Below, in pieces: positions 1 through 7,516 of a DNA stretch of 31,891 bases. Source of the DNA: a virus; the IMG/VR virus record IMGVR_UViG_3300037507_002357, positions 1-31,891 of that record; one strand, 5' to 3'. The translations under genes were made by a program, and so were the position numbers. The stretch's first letter is position 1. Every line of letters starts with the position of its first letter. The notes under the pieces are model-generated. The model ran no database searches and had not been told where the DNA came from. It worked only from the letters and a program-made list of their open reading frames with translations.

Positions 1-1
1 C

Positions 2-109
2 GGCTACCGCCTGCTCACAGTCGAGCGGGATCCCGCCGAGGGGCGGAGGTTCCTTGTTCGATTGAGCCCAAAGGGTCGACTCCTGCTTCAGCAGTTGGAG
101 GCCCTCTAA
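2..109 (+). CDS. C-terminal fragment of a MarR-like winged-helix regulator (5' end outside window)
   Basis: An open frame enters from the left edge and ends at the TAA at 107-109. The 35 visible residues contain LLTVERDPAEGRR followed by LVRLSPKGRLLL. This matches the wing of MarR-family DNA-binding domains: an arginine-rich D-P-x-D/E-x-R-R turn, then a beta strand and the x-x-x-K-G-R-x-L-L start of the last helix. MarR proteins are dimeric repressors. T7-like cyanophages are known to carry a MarR-like gene just before the integrase and RNA polymerase, which fits the neighbours here. The dimerisation helices and recognition helix are not visible, so the assignment rests on the wing alone. The stop codon runs straight into an ACC repeat. 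Confidence 0.6.
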   Translation, partial: GYRLLTVERDPAEGRRFLVRLSPKGRLLLQQLEAL

Positions 110-147
110 CCACCACCACCACCACCACCACCACCACCACCACCACC
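109..147 (+). repeat. 13-unit ACC trinucleotide tract between a stop codon and the integrase start
   Basis: Thirteen perfect ACC units begin with the last base of the upstream TAA stop and end directly at the ATG of the integrase. They occupy the whole intergenic space, so the integrase has no Shine-Dalgarno sequence. Shorter ACC tracts precede two other start codons, near 9230 and 9504. Confidence 0.97.
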
Positions 148-1140
148 ATGAGAGGCACCGTCCGCCGCCTGCCGAGCGGCATCTGGATCGCCGATGTCAC
201 CATCGGAGGCGAGCGCCGCACCGCGAAGCGGCACACCAAGGCCGAGGCCATGGAGGCCCGGCGCGAAATCAACGCGCAGCTGGCCAGGCCTCGAGCCAGC
301 GGGGACGTAGGCATCACCATCGCAGAGGCCCGGGCGCTCTCCCTGCGCATCCGATGGGCGGGGAAGGCTGGCGAGCGCACCGCCGCGATCTACTCGCAGA
401 GCGCAGCGGACTTTTTCGGCCCGGGCACACAGCTCGGCACGATCGGCGCACCGCAGGTGGAGCAGTGGCGCCAAGAGCTGCTCCGGCGGGGGAACCGACC
501 AGGGACGGTCAACGCCAAGACCAGCGCGCTGCGGGCGATGATGGCCGACGCCGTCCTGCACGGTCACCTGCCGGCCATGCCGAGCCTGCCCCGGCAGATC
601 AAGAACCGAAACACCCGCGACCGGGTCTTCAGCGACGAGGAGTCCCGCCTGTTCTGCGACTGGTTCCAGGCGGCTGGCGAACCGGCCGCGGCCGATCTGT
701 TCGTGTTCCTGCTGGAAACGGCATGCCGTTGGGGGGAGGCCGAGCGGCTCAAGGGTCGGGACATCGACCTGGTGCGCCAGCGCTGCACGTTCTGGGAGAC
801 CAAGGGGGGGCGGGCTCGGTCGGTGCCGCTGACCGCCCGGGCCGTGGACGCCCTGGCGCGGAACCGGCCGCCCGTTGCCACGCATCGAGTGTGGCCCTAC
901 CGCTACAACCAGTTCCGGCACCTGTTCGACCGGGCCAAAGCGAGCCAGGGGATCACCGATCCGGCGCTGACGATCCATAGCACCAGGCACACATGCGCCA
1001 GCAAGCTGGCCAGCCGCGGGATACCGCTGCAGCAGATCATGACGTTTGGCGGCTGGACCTCGTTGCAGAGTGTCCAGCGCTACCTCCACCTCCACGTCGA
1101 TGCCCTGGCAGGCTGTGTCCAGGCCCTCGAAGCGGTGTGA
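148..1140 (+). CDS. int: Tyrosine site-specific recombinase (phage integrase)
   Basis: This 330-residue protein has the size and layout of phage tyrosine integrases. An N-terminal arm and core-binding region (about residues 1-150) precede a catalytic domain (about 155-320). The catalytic set is visible: Arg194 in TACRWGEAERL, Lys219 in the beta hairpin ETKGG, the HxxR box His277/Arg280 in HSTRHTCAS, Trp303 in GGWTS (Trp replaces the second His in some members) and the nucleophile Tyr312 in QRYLHLH. All are present, so the enzyme should be active in integrating or excising the phage genome. Its place before the RNA polymerase is that of the int gene in T7-like cyanophages. No ribosome binding site is present; the ACC tract abuts the ATG. 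Confidence 0.95.
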   Translation: MRGTVRRLPSGIWIADVTIGGERRTAKRHTKAEAMEARREINAQLARPRASGDVGITIAEARALSLRIRWAGKAGERTAAIYSQSAADFFGPGTQLGTIGAPQVEQWRQELLRRGNRPGTVNAKTSALRAMMADAVLHGHLPAMPSLPRQIKNRNTRDRVFSDEESRLFCDWFQAAGEPAAADLFVFLLETACRWGEAERLKGRDIDLVRQRCTFWETKGGRARSVPLTARAVDALARNRPPVATHRVWPYRYNQFRHLFDRAKASQGITDPALTIHSTRHTCASKLASRGIPLQQIMTFGGWTSLQSVQRYLHLHVDALAGCVQALEAV

Positions 1141-1374
1141 ATGGGTGAACTGGTCTTGCTGGCCCAGCTGGGCGGGCCATGGTGCGGATCGAGCTACAGC
1201 GGGCGGGTGAGCCCACAGAGCGCCCCCATCGTCGGCTGCACCGTCCCTGGCAGCCACGGCGGGGGCGCCCGCCTGTGGGTTGACCCGTTCGCCCCCGGTG
1301 GGGTTCGGGCGCAGCCAGTCGCGCCGGCCCCGCTGCCGGTCTTCACACCCGGCGGCGCGCCGCTTCGCAGGTAA
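1141..1374 (+). CDS. Doubtful small ORF directly after the integrase
   Basis: A 77-codon frame starts with an ATG immediately after the integrase TGA. It encodes a Gly/Pro/Ala-rich peptide with no recognisable domain. The direct stop-start contact would allow translational coupling, as is common in this genome. However, the composition is what GC-rich non-coding DNA produces, and a second short frame (ATG at 1180) overlaps it. No function can be proposed. It could equally be part of the non-coding region between integrase and RNA polymerase, where an attachment site might lie. Confidence 0.25.
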   Translation: MGELVLLAQLGGPWCGSSYSGRVSPQSAPIVGCTVPGSHGGGARLWVDPFAPGGVRAQPVAPAPLPVFTPGGAPLRR

Positions 1375-1419
1375 CTGTGTTCACCGGATCGAAGTAGGAT
1401 GCGCGACGGGCGCCGAAAG

Positions 1420-1444
1420 GTGCTGATTTCAGTAGCTGAAGCAC
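1420..1444 (+). promoter_or_regulatory. Hairpin upstream of the RNA polymerase gene
   Basis: GTGC and TTCAG pair with CTGAA and GCAC around a TAG loop, giving a nine-pair stem with a four-base bulge on the left side. No T-tract follows, so it is not a classical terminator. It may be a regulatory or processing structure in the polymerase leader. Confidence 0.4.
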
Positions 1445-1532
1445 CCGGCTTAACCGACGAAAAGCCAGGCCAGCACAGGCCGGGGGCCTAGCCATCTGGT
1501 GAAGGCAGCGAACTCATAATTTAGATTTCAGA

Positions 1533-1548
1533 TCTGCGACCCTGCATT
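1533..1548 (+). promoter_or_regulatory. Candidate phage control motif, copy 1 (TCTGC-N6-GCATT)
   Basis: The sequence TCTGCGACCCTGCATT matches copies before the ssDNA-binding protein (4081-4096), capsid (14404-14419) and tail fibre (31165-31180) genes. The left half is perfect and the right half is degenerate, so only a weak hairpin forms. It follows an AT-rich island and lies about 90 bases before the likely polymerase start. Confidence 0.35.
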
Positions 1549-1636
1549 GTTCCGGCTGAGACTGGTATGGCGGGCGAGCGGACGAACTCTGCAAGGGTGG
1601 GGTAGAAAAAGTGCGAGCCGCTACCGGTTTCGCACC

Positions 1637-4036
1637 GTGCCAGCATCCAGCAACTCGTCCACCACCCCGGAGCAGCGCCAGCGGCGACTGGAGGCGGCCG
1701 CCAGGGAGGCCGCAGCGAGCTCCTCGCGGATCGCCCGCGCCAAACTCCGCCAGCAGCAGCGGGAGAGCGCCACCGAGTACGGGCGCGCCATGTTCGCCCA
1801 CTTCGGGGAGGCCGTCGCGCTGGCCCTGGAGGACGCCATGGGGAACGCGCTGTCGCGCCGCCAGATCGCTGGCCCCTACTACGCGGGGATGCTGCAGCTC
1901 ATGGGCCTGGGCGGCAAGGGCCCCCGGGCCATCGCCGCGGTTGCGCTGGGGGTCGTGGTCGATCGGATCGGGCAGCGCTGCAGCCATCGAGCCATGGCCA
2001 AGGCCATCGGCGCCGCGGTCGAGGCTGAGAGCCTGGCTCTGCTGGTCGAGCGCCGCGGCCAGGACCTGCTGCGCATCGGCCGAGCGCGCCACGGCCACCG
2101 GCTGGTGACGCCGGCCCGGTTGGCCGAGCTCAGGGTCACCCCCCAGCGATGGACCAACACCGACCGATTCATGGCCGGGGCCTTCTTACTGACCCTGGTG
2201 ATCGAGCAGACCGGGCTGTTCGATGTGGTGGCCTGCGCCGGCCGTCGTGGCCCAGGCCTGGTGCCCACCGAGCTTGCGGCCCGGATCATCGCCAGCAACC
2301 CACCAACACCGGCAAGGGCCCGCCGGCTGCCGATGCTGGTCCCGCCGCGGCCATGGGTCGCCATGGTCGGCGGCGGCCACCTGGACAACCGCGAGCCTCT
2401 GGTGAGGACACGACAGGGCCTGCCCCTCGATTACCTGGAGGGGCAGCTGCATTGCGCCCTCGAGGTGATCAACACCCTGCAGGGCCAGCAGATCGAGATC
2501 GACCCGTGGATAGTGGCCCAGCAGCGCATGGCCTGGGACGCCGGGGTCCCGGGGCTGTTCCCGCTGCGCCGCGAGCCCCTGCCAGAGCCCCCGCGGCCGC
2601 AGGAGCAGATCGGTGGAGCTGCTTTCGCCGCATGGCAGCAGGAGCGGCAGCGGGCCGTGCGCGACCGGGTCACCGGCCGATCGGCCCGGGCTGGAATCGA
2701 GCGGTCGCTGCGCCAGATGGCCGCTGTCGCCGGCGAGCCGGTGTGGCAGGCGTGGTTTCTTGATTTCCGGGGCCGCTGCTATACCTCCAACCGAGGCGCC
2801 ACCCACCAGGGCCCCGACTGGGAGAAGGCGGCGGTGCTGGCCGGCGATGCCGAGCCGTGCGACTGGGATGGGGTCAAGTGGCTGCTGCGCGCCGCGGCGG
2901 GGCACTGGGGGGAGCGTGGGTCATGGGCCGAGCGGGACACGTGGGGCGCGGACAACGCCGGGCGGATGATGCGCTGCGCCGAGGACCCGCTCGAGAACGT
3001 GGACCTGTGGCGCGACGCCAAGGACCCGTGGCAGTTCCTCGCGTGCTGCCGCGGCTTTCAGCTTTGGCGCCACGATTCAACCCAGCCGATCCGGCAGCTG
3101 GTCCGGCTGGACCAGACGACCAGCGGGCCCGGGATCATCGCTGCCCTTCTCAGGGACAAGACCTTGGCGCGGTCGACCAACCTGATCGGCGCCACGCGCC
3201 ACGACCTCTACGAGGAGGTGGCCGCCGATGTCACGGACTGCCTGCGCCGAGACCTCGAGGCAGGGGACGCGCGCAGCCAGAAGCTGGCGGCCTTCTGGTT
3301 GGAACGCGGGGTGTCCAGATCGACCGCGAAGGGGCCCGTGATGAGCAGCGTCTACGGAGCCCACCTACTGGGAGTGGCCGAGCAGCTGGTGGCCCAGCTC
3401 GACCTGTCCGAAGGGGAGGTGAGCCTGTCGCGCGTGGAGGAGCAGCGGCTGATCCCCTGCCGGTACCTGTCGAGGGTGTTCCGTGTGGTGCTACGCGCGC
3501 GGCTTGGCTCTGCCATGGCCCTGCAGCGCTGGCTGCGCCAGCTGAACCTGGCCTGCACGGCCAAGAATCGGCCGCTGGCGTGGACCAGCCCTATGGGTTT
3601 CCCGATCCGGGTCGGCCGGCCGACGCCGAGCACCAGCGGGGTGCAGACCCTGCTGCACGGCCGCCGGCGATGGCAGACCCTGATGGACGCACCCGTGGAT
3701 GGCGAGCTCAGCGCCAGGGAGACCGGCCGGTCGATCACCGCGAACCTGGTCCACAGCTTCGATGCGGCACTGGTCTGGGCCGTGGTCTGCGATGGTGCAG
3801 GCGCCGGCATCAGCGTGCTCCCCAACCACGACTGCTTCGCGGTGCCGCCGTGCCACGCCGAGTGGCTCGGCCAGGCGCTTGCTGGCCACATGGGCGCGAT
3901 GTACCGCAACGACTGGCTGGCCGAGGTGGCCGGTGAGATCGCTGCGGGGGCGGGACTTCACGGCGTCGGGCCCCCGCCGATGGTCGGCGACCTCTCGCCA
4001 GGGCAAATCGGAACAAACCCCTACCTGTTCTCCTAG
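1637..4036 (+). CDS. T7-like single-subunit DNA-directed RNA polymerase
   Basis: This is the phage RNA polymerase that would transcribe the middle and late genes. The C-terminal palm and fingers motifs of T7 RNA polymerase are all recognisable, counting from the GTG at 1637. They are a WFLDFRGRCY box like T7 DWRGRVY, motif A RLDQTTSG with Asp492 (T7 Asp537), motif B RSTAKGPVMSSVYG with Lys565 and Tyr573 (T7 Lys631, Tyr639), and motif C NHDCFAVP with Asp732 (T7 Asp812). The 799 residues are shorter than T7's 883, the difference being mainly N-terminal. The start is uncertain: the frame is open back to a TTG at 1547, and no good ribosome binding site precedes either codon. I prefer the GTG because the 30 residues before it look like non-coding translation. 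The enzyme appears intact. Confidence 0.95.
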   Translation: MPASSNSSTTPEQRQRRLEAAAREAAASSSRIARAKLRQQQRESATEYGRAMFAHFGEAVALALEDAMGNALSRRQIAGPYYAGMLQLMGLGGKGPRAIAAVALGVVVDRIGQRCSHRAMAKAIGAAVEAESLALLVERRGQDLLRIGRARHGHRLVTPARLAELRVTPQRWTNTDRFMAGAFLLTLVIEQTGLFDVVACAGRRGPGLVPTELAARIIASNPPTPARARRLPMLVPPRPWVAMVGGGHLDNREPLVRTRQGLPLDYLEGQLHCALEVINTLQGQQIEIDPWIVAQQRMAWDAGVPGLFPLRREPLPEPPRPQEQIGGAAFAAWQQERQRAVRDRVTGRSARAGIERSLRQMAAVAGEPVWQAWFLDFRGRCYTSNRGATHQGPDWEKAAVLAGDAEPCDWDGVKWLLRAAAGHWGERGSWAERDTWGADNAGRMMRCAEDPLENVDLWRDAKDPWQFLACCRGFQLWRHDSTQPIRQLVRLDQTTSGPGIIAALLRDKTLARSTNLIGATRHDLYEEVAADVTDCLRRDLEAGDARSQKLAAFWLERGVSRSTAKGPVMSSVYGAHLLGVAEQLVAQLDLSEGEVSLSRVEEQRLIPCRYLSRVFRVVLRARLGSAMALQRWLRQLNLACTAKNRPLAWTSPMGFPIRVGRPTPSTSGVQTLLHGRRRWQTLMDAPVDGELSARETGRSITANLVHSFDAALVWAVVCDGAGAGISVLPNHDCFAVPPCHAEWLGQALAGHMGAMYRNDWLAEVAGEIAAGAGLHGVGPPPMVGDLSPGQIGTNPYLFS

Positions 4037-4063
4037 GGGATTGACAAACCGGGCTCCTAGGGG
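4030..4063 (+). repeat. Two direct copies of CTCCTAGGGG around the polymerase stop codon
   Basis: The identical ten-base sequence occurs at 4030-4039 (covering the polymerase stop codon) and 4054-4063, 24 bases apart. Each contains the palindrome CCTAGG. The spacing is about two helical turns, which would suit an operator, and the pair lies just upstream of the motif at 4081-4096. Function is inferred only from position. Confidence 0.5.
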
Positions 4064-4080
4064 TCAGCCTTGGGGAGACC

Positions 4081-4096
4081 TCTGCGACATTGCAGA
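4081..4096 (+). promoter_or_regulatory. Candidate phage control motif, copy 2 (TCTGC-N6-GCAGA)
   Basis: TCTGCGACATTGCAGA forms a five-pair stem, six with a G-U pair, closing an ACAT tetraloop. It ends two bases before the ATG at 4099. T7 has promoter phi2.5 at the equivalent place. It could be a phage promoter or an RNA hairpin that controls translation of the ssDNA-binding protein. Confidence 0.45.
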
Positions 4097-4098
4097 CC

Positions 4099-4737
4099 AT
4101 GCCCCGCGAGATTGTGGTCTCACCCCCGGGTGACCTGATGTGGCCGGCCCTGTTTAGACCAAGGGTCCAGAACAAGGGCAAGTCCGACGAGAAGGAAGCG
4201 TGGCAGGTCGACATGCTCCTACCTATGTGCGACGCCGGAGCGCAGGCGTTTGTCAATTACTTGCGGAAGCTGTTCACGGATTCCCATGGAGCGCAAGCCC
4301 GACCGGGCGGTAAAGGACTCCCTTACAAGCGGTTTGTCGATCAGACCGGCAAGGAAACCGATCTGTGGATTGTCAAGTTCGCAAAGAACACTGTCACAGC
4401 CCGCGGGACAGTGCTTTCGGCTCCGGTTGTAACTGACAGCCAAGGCAATCCGTGGCCGGAAGAGCTATTAATTGGCAACGGCTCAACTGGCAAGATCGCC
4501 TTCGACTATTACCCCTGGGACAACGAGGGCGGCAAGGGAATCAGCCTGCAGGTTGAGGCTGTGAGAGTGCTGGACTTCAAGCACTACGTGCCGCCCCAGG
4601 CCACAGCAGTGTTTGGGGATCCGGAGCCAGGGTTCATCCTGCCGAACGCTGGCCAGGCCGTCGACGGGTTTGCATCTGGCGGCTGGGGCCCCAGTGATCC
4701 CGGCTCGACTCCGTCGGTCGAGGAGGTCTCCTGGTAA
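4099..4737 (+). CDS. ssb: Single-stranded DNA-binding protein, T7 gp2.5-like
   Basis: This 212-residue protein follows the RNA polymerase, as the ssDNA-binding protein does in T7-like phages. The pattern fits the gp2.5/DUF2815 OB-fold family: an early strand LMWPALFRPRVQNKG, a central block VVTDSQGNPW then LIGNGSTGKIAFDYYP, and GGKGISLQVEAVRVLDF. T7 gp2.5 ends in an acidic tail with a terminal Phe that contacts the replisome; here the tail is short and only mildly acidic and ends in Trp (VEEVSW). The gene would protect ssDNA and promote annealing and recombination. An upstream TTG at 4090 is better spaced from a GGGGAG at 4072-4077, so the start could be nine bases earlier. The body of the gene is less GC-rich than its neighbours. 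Confidence 0.75.
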   Translation: MPREIVVSPPGDLMWPALFRPRVQNKGKSDEKEAWQVDMLLPMCDAGAQAFVNYLRKLFTDSHGAQARPGGKGLPYKRFVDQTGKETDLWIVKFAKNTVTARGTVLSAPVVTDSQGNPWPEELLIGNGSTGKIAFDYYPWDNEGGKGISLQVEAVRVLDFKHYVPPQATAVFGDPEPGFILPNAGQAVDGFASGGWGPSDPGSTPSVEEVSW

Positions 4738-4946
4738 TGGCAAAGGTCGAAATCGTTCGCTCGTTTGCATACAAGCTGAACGCCGGCAACTACGAGTCGA
4801 GAGACTTCTTCTGCAGCCAGAAGCAGGAATGCGACGAGGAGGACGCGTTCGCCGTGAGCTCCCGGCTCTACCAGTTCTGCCAACAGCAGGTGATGAGCGA
4901 TGTCATGGCCTGGCGACAACAGAAGGCCAGAGGCACCCCGCCGTGA
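4737..4946 (+). CDS. Small protein of unknown function between SSB and RusA
   Basis: The 69-residue protein begins at an ATG sharing one base with the SSB stop codon and is preceded by AGGAGG at 4721-4726. The sequence FAYKLNAGNYESRDFFCSQK recalls short beta-rich proteins that sit beside ssDNA-binding or recombination genes in some phages, typically with a K-x-x-x-G-N-Y-E/x-S core. I do not know a function. Three cysteines are present, but they are not spaced like a zinc site. It overlaps the RusA-like gene by four bases, so the three proteins are probably made together. Confidence 0.75.
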   Translation: MAKVEIVRSFAYKLNAGNYESRDFFCSQKQECDEEDAFAVSSRLYQFCQQQVMSDVMAWRQQKARGTPP

Positions 4947-5308
4947 CACTGAGAACGTCGACATTCGATCTCTTGGTGCCGCTGCAACCGAAGGCCAGGC
5001 CGCGATTCAGCGGCCACGCCTATCAGGACAGCCGATACCGGGAGTGGATGAAGACGGCGCGGGCCGTCTTGGGCGAGTGGTGGACGGTCCCCCCGCTAGG
5101 CAAGGGCGAAATTGTCGTGGTCTCCCTCACCTTCAGGGGGCCGGGGACCAGCGATCTGGACAATCTAATTGGCGCAATCCTCGACGCCGGCAAGGGCATT
5201 GTCTGGACCGACGACAGGGTGACCGTGATTCACCGGCTAGAGGCCAGCTTCGAGAAGGCGCCACGGATAAATCAATCGATCAAGCTCTCTCTTCTTTGGA
5301 ACCGATGA
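4943..5308 (+). CDS. rusA: RusA-family Holliday junction resolvase
   Basis: The 121-residue protein starts at GTG in a GTGA overlap with the previous gene. It shows the RusA pattern: an N-terminal PLQPKARPRFSG strand, then SDLDNLIGAILDAGKG and WTDDRV. The acidic residues Asp71, Asp73, Asp81 and the Asp90-Asp91 pair match the metal-binding aspartates of RusA, which cut Holliday junctions symmetrically. The lysine normally found just after DLDNL (Lys76 in E. coli RusA) is replaced by Gly77, which may lower or alter activity. T7-like phages usually carry endonuclease I (gp3) here, so RusA is a non-orthologous replacement of the sort found in lambdoid phages and prophages. Confidence 0.85.
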   Translation: MTLRTSTFDLLVPLQPKARPRFSGHAYQDSRYREWMKTARAVLGEWWTVPPLGKGEIVVVSLTFRGPGTSDLDNLIGAILDAGKGIVWTDDRVTVIHRLEASFEKAPRINQSIKLSLLWNR

Positions 5309-6399
5309 CCACGAAAAGCGAATCGCCGCCCGCCAATCTGGCGAAACAAGCTGACCCGATTGTTATCACGCAATACCAGGTTTTGCTTGGGGACATCAAT
5401 GAGGCCAAGAGAAACGCCGCCGCGGCGAAGTTTGACTACGCTGAAAAGCAGGGTGAGAAGGCGGCCCGGTCCTACATCTGGGGCTTACGCCTCCTGAAGG
5501 GGCGGATCGACTCCGCCCGCAAGGACGCCAAGGCCTGGGCGCTGAACTATGGCCGCGCTGTCGACGAAAAGGCGAAGGATCTGGTCAGCGAGATCGATGC
5601 GCTGATCCATCCGCACCAGGCCCAGCTCGACGCCATCGCCGCAGCCGAGGCCCGGCGCGTCGAGGCCCATCGGGCAGTGCTGAACCGGGCCGTCGACCTG
5701 GGAGAAGTTCGGTTCGGGGCGACGAGCGCGGAAATCCGGCTGCGCATGGAGAGCCTGGACGGGATCACCCTGGAAGGGCTGGAGGAGTTCGCCGACCAGG
5801 TGGCCGCGGCCATCGTGCGCTCTCGTGCGGCCCTGACCGGAATGCTGGCGCAGGCCGAGGCGGCGGAAGCGCAGCAGCGGGAGCTCGAGCAACGCCGCGC
5901 CGAGGAAGCGGAGCAACAGCGCCTGGCCGAGGTGGCCCGCAAGGAGCAGGAGGCCCAGGAGGAGCGCGACAGGTTGGCGCGGGAAGCCCAGGAGGCCGCG
6001 GCCGCTGCGGCTCAGCCGGTTCTTGAGGAGGCGGAACGGCGGGTGGCCGAGGCGGAGGCCAAGGCCACCCCTGTCCATCCCACGCGGGCGCAGGTGACCG
6101 GCGGGCCGAGCCCGTCCACTATCTCTGAAGCTGCCGCCATGGGCTGGGGCTGGCCGGGCAGCCTGGCCGACTGCGCCGTCTCGCCACTGGGCCTGCCCGC
6201 GGCAGAGGTGCAGGGGGGCGCGCCGTCGTCCTCCGGGTTCCCGTGGCGGACCGGCTTTTCCACCACCAGTAAGAAAGAGGTGTTGACCCACCAGATCTAC
6301 ATGGCCATGGCTGGACTTGACCGCGAGCAGGTGGCGCGAGCGATCGCCGAGGGCCGCCTGCACGACGCGATCACGGTCGACTGGGAGCGGGTCCGATGA
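5305..6399 (+). CDS. Coiled-coil protein of the recombination/replication operon
   Basis: The 364-residue protein starts with an ATGA overlap on the RusA gene. About residues 15-210 are predicted from sequence to be mostly helical, with regular Lys/Glu/Ala spacing. About 210-275 is a strongly charged Glu/Arg/Gln/Ala coiled coil containing ELEQRRAEEAEQQRLAE. A Pro/Gly/Ser-rich linker follows, then a short C-terminal helical block (LDREQVARAIAEGRLHDA). The layout resembles helical phage proteins of the DUF1351 type that sit beside recombination genes, but the similarity is weak and I do not claim the family. A structural partner role for the ssDNA-binding protein or resolvase is possible. The longer open frame upstream of 5305 overlaps RusA and is not used. 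Confidence 0.8.
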   Translation: MTTKSESPPANLAKQADPIVITQYQVLLGDINEAKRNAAAAKFDYAEKQGEKAARSYIWGLRLLKGRIDSARKDAKAWALNYGRAVDEKAKDLVSEIDALIHPHQAQLDAIAAAEARRVEAHRAVLNRAVDLGEVRFGATSAEIRLRMESLDGITLEGLEEFADQVAAAIVRSRAALTGMLAQAEAAEAQQRELEQRRAEEAEQQRLAEVARKEQEAQEERDRLAREAQEAAAAAAQPVLEEAERRVAEAEAKATPVHPTRAQVTGGPSPSTISEAAAMGWGWPGSLADCAVSPLGLPAAEVQGGAPSSSGFPWRTGFSTTSKKEVLTHQIYMAMAGLDREQVARAIAEGRLHDAITVDWERVR

Positions 6400-7004
6400 G
6401 GTGCCCTCATTGCCATGGGGAGAGAAGCCGGGTCACCGAAACCCGGAAGGTCTGCGACGACGTGCACCGCCTTCACCTGTGTCGAGACTGTGGGTCCAGC
6501 TTCCGCAGCATCCAGTCGGTCTTCGTCTGGCGGGGCCGGGGGGAGGGGTGGGTCAGGCCACCGGCTCCGCCCAGGCCGATCGCCGCTGCCCCCGCGCCAG
6601 AGGAAGCGGACATCGCCAAGCCCGCCGCAAGGGGCGCGCCTCGCCGTCGGTTCATGCCGGACTCGGTGCCCGACGAGCTCCACATCCCGCCCCAGGTGGC
6701 GGCACTGCTGCTGATCTGGTGGAAGGAGTCGAGGCTGTCCAAGCACGGCTCGCGGGCGGTGTGGACCGAGCTGGCCTGGCGCAGCTCGGTCAAGCGAGTG
6801 GCGGCCATGCGCCCGGCTGACCAGCTGCGCCTGGTCGAGGCCGCCGTGGAGAACGGGTGGCAGGGGATCCAGGCCAGCTATCTGGAAGGGCTCCCGGCGG
6901 CCAGGCCGGTGGCCGCCGCCGGCGCGGGGCCGCTCCCCAGCGACCCGCGGATGGTCGCGGCGCTCCGTGCGGTCCATCACCAGGAGGAGCCGTGGTCAGC
7001 TTGA
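6396..7004 (+). CDS. Zinc-ribbon protein, possible replication initiator-like
   Basis: The 202-residue protein starts with an ATGA overlap. Residues 1-40 form a zinc ribbon: Cys3-x2-Cys6 and Cys29-x2-Cys32, with the text MRCPHCHGERSRVTETR resembling the NrdR N-terminal ribbon. A Pro/Ala linker follows (about 50-88), then a helical domain with LLLIWWKESRLSKHGSRAVW and a closing ENGWQGIQASYL. That W-x-G-W-Q-G type ending is frequent in phage and bacterial replication initiators of the DnaD/DnaT kind. A role in replication initiation or transcription is therefore plausible but unproven. The next gene may encode a helicase-loader-like protein, which strengthens the idea of a host-dependent replication module. 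Confidence 0.75.
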   Translation: MRCPHCHGERSRVTETRKVCDDVHRLHLCRDCGSSFRSIQSVFVWRGRGEGWVRPPAPPRPIAAAPAPEEADIAKPAARGAPRRRFMPDSVPDELHIPPQVAALLLIWWKESRLSKHGSRAVWTELAWRSSVKRVAAMRPADQLRLVEAAVENGWQGIQASYLEGLPAARPVAAAGAGPLPSDPRMVAALRAVHHQEEPWSA

Positions 7005-7516
7005 GCCCTGAGACCTTCCTTGCCGCCTGCGAGATGGTCTTCGGGCATCTGCGGCTGAAGGAGTCGGACCGCTGGTCTCCTCACATCTGCCAGCTCAAGT
7101 ACAGATCGTTCGTCACCGAGTTCCCCGAGGTCGGCGACGCCCAGTTCTTGTGGGCCGCCGAGCGCTGGGTCCAGTCCTTGGATGCGGGGTTTCACCGGTA
7201 CCCCACCTGGAACGAGTTGATGCGGTTCCTTTACCGGTGCGAGGCAGGGATCCCGAACAGAAGCTGGGGCCCACGGGAGGACCTGCCCGCCTACGTGCGG
7301 TTCACGTCGGCGCAGGTGGCCATGATGCCCGGCCAGCCCCGGCCCGTGGCGGCCCTGCCGGCGGCCCACGCCGAGGAACAGGAGGCCTACCGCCCGGCAC
7401 CAGTTGGTGCCAGGGGGTGCCGGGTGCCAGTCGGCCAGGGCATCGCGCCAGGGCTCACCGATGACGCGTGGGAGCGGTACCTGGACCGCGTCTGGCGCGG
7501 CGACATGGCGCCATGA
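6992..7516 (+). CDS. Hypothetical protein with helicase-loader-like pattern
   Basis: The best start is GTG at 6992, five bases after AGGAGG at 6982-6987 and overlapping the previous gene; TTG at 7001 is an alternative. The 174-residue protein has a helical N-terminal half: LSPETFLAACEMVFGHL, a middle FVTEFPEVGDAQFLWAAERW and then YPTWNELMRFLYRCE. This order (a helix with W/F positions, F-P-x-V/G-D-x-x-F-x-x-A, then P-T-x-x-E-L) recalls the small helicase loader/inhibitor proteins of phages such as G39P. The match is from memory and only to the pattern. The C-terminal half is Pro/Ala-rich with an acidic WERYLDRVWRGD end. If correct, it would help load the host DnaB helicase. Confidence 0.7.
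   Translation: MVSLSPETFLAACEMVFGHLRLKESDRWSPHICQLKYRSFVTEFPEVGDAQFLWAAERWVQSLDAGFHRYPTWNELMRFLYRCEAGIPNRSWGPREDLPAYVRFTSAQVAMMPGQPRPVAALPAAHAEEQEAYRPAPVGARGCRVPVGQGIAPGLTDDAWERYLDRVWRGDMAP

Larger units (their letters stand above)
1375..1636. other. Non-coding region between integrase and RNA polymerase
   Basis: No convincing gene lies here. The region holds a bulged hairpin at 1420-1444, a short inverted repeat AGGCC/GGCCT at 1477-1489, an AT-rich island at about 1511-1532 in otherwise GC-rich DNA, and a copy of the TCTGC-N6-GCA motif at 1533-1548. The polymerase reading frame is open back to about 1547, so part of this stretch could be coding if an upstream TTG were used. A phage attachment site beside the integrase gene is plausible but I see no tRNA-like core. 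Confidence 0.5.

Noticed and set aside
79-98. CTGCTTCAGCAG as another copy of the shared hairpin motif
   Set aside because: The loop length differs, the flanks do not match, and it lies inside the MarR-like coding end.
1515-1520. CATAAT as a host -10 element before the RNA polymerase
   Set aside because: No -35-like sequence is found at a suitable distance; only the AT-rich island itself is notable.
2857-3936. A 359-codon plus-strand frame inside the RNA polymerase gene
   Set aside because: The Arg/Gly/Pro-rich product is the frame-shifted reading of polymerase codons; all polymerase motifs are in the other frame.
4041-4046. TTGACA resembling a sigma-70 -35 box before the ssDNA-binding gene
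   Set aside because: At a 17-base spacing the -10 position reads TCAGCC, which is not a plausible -10 element.
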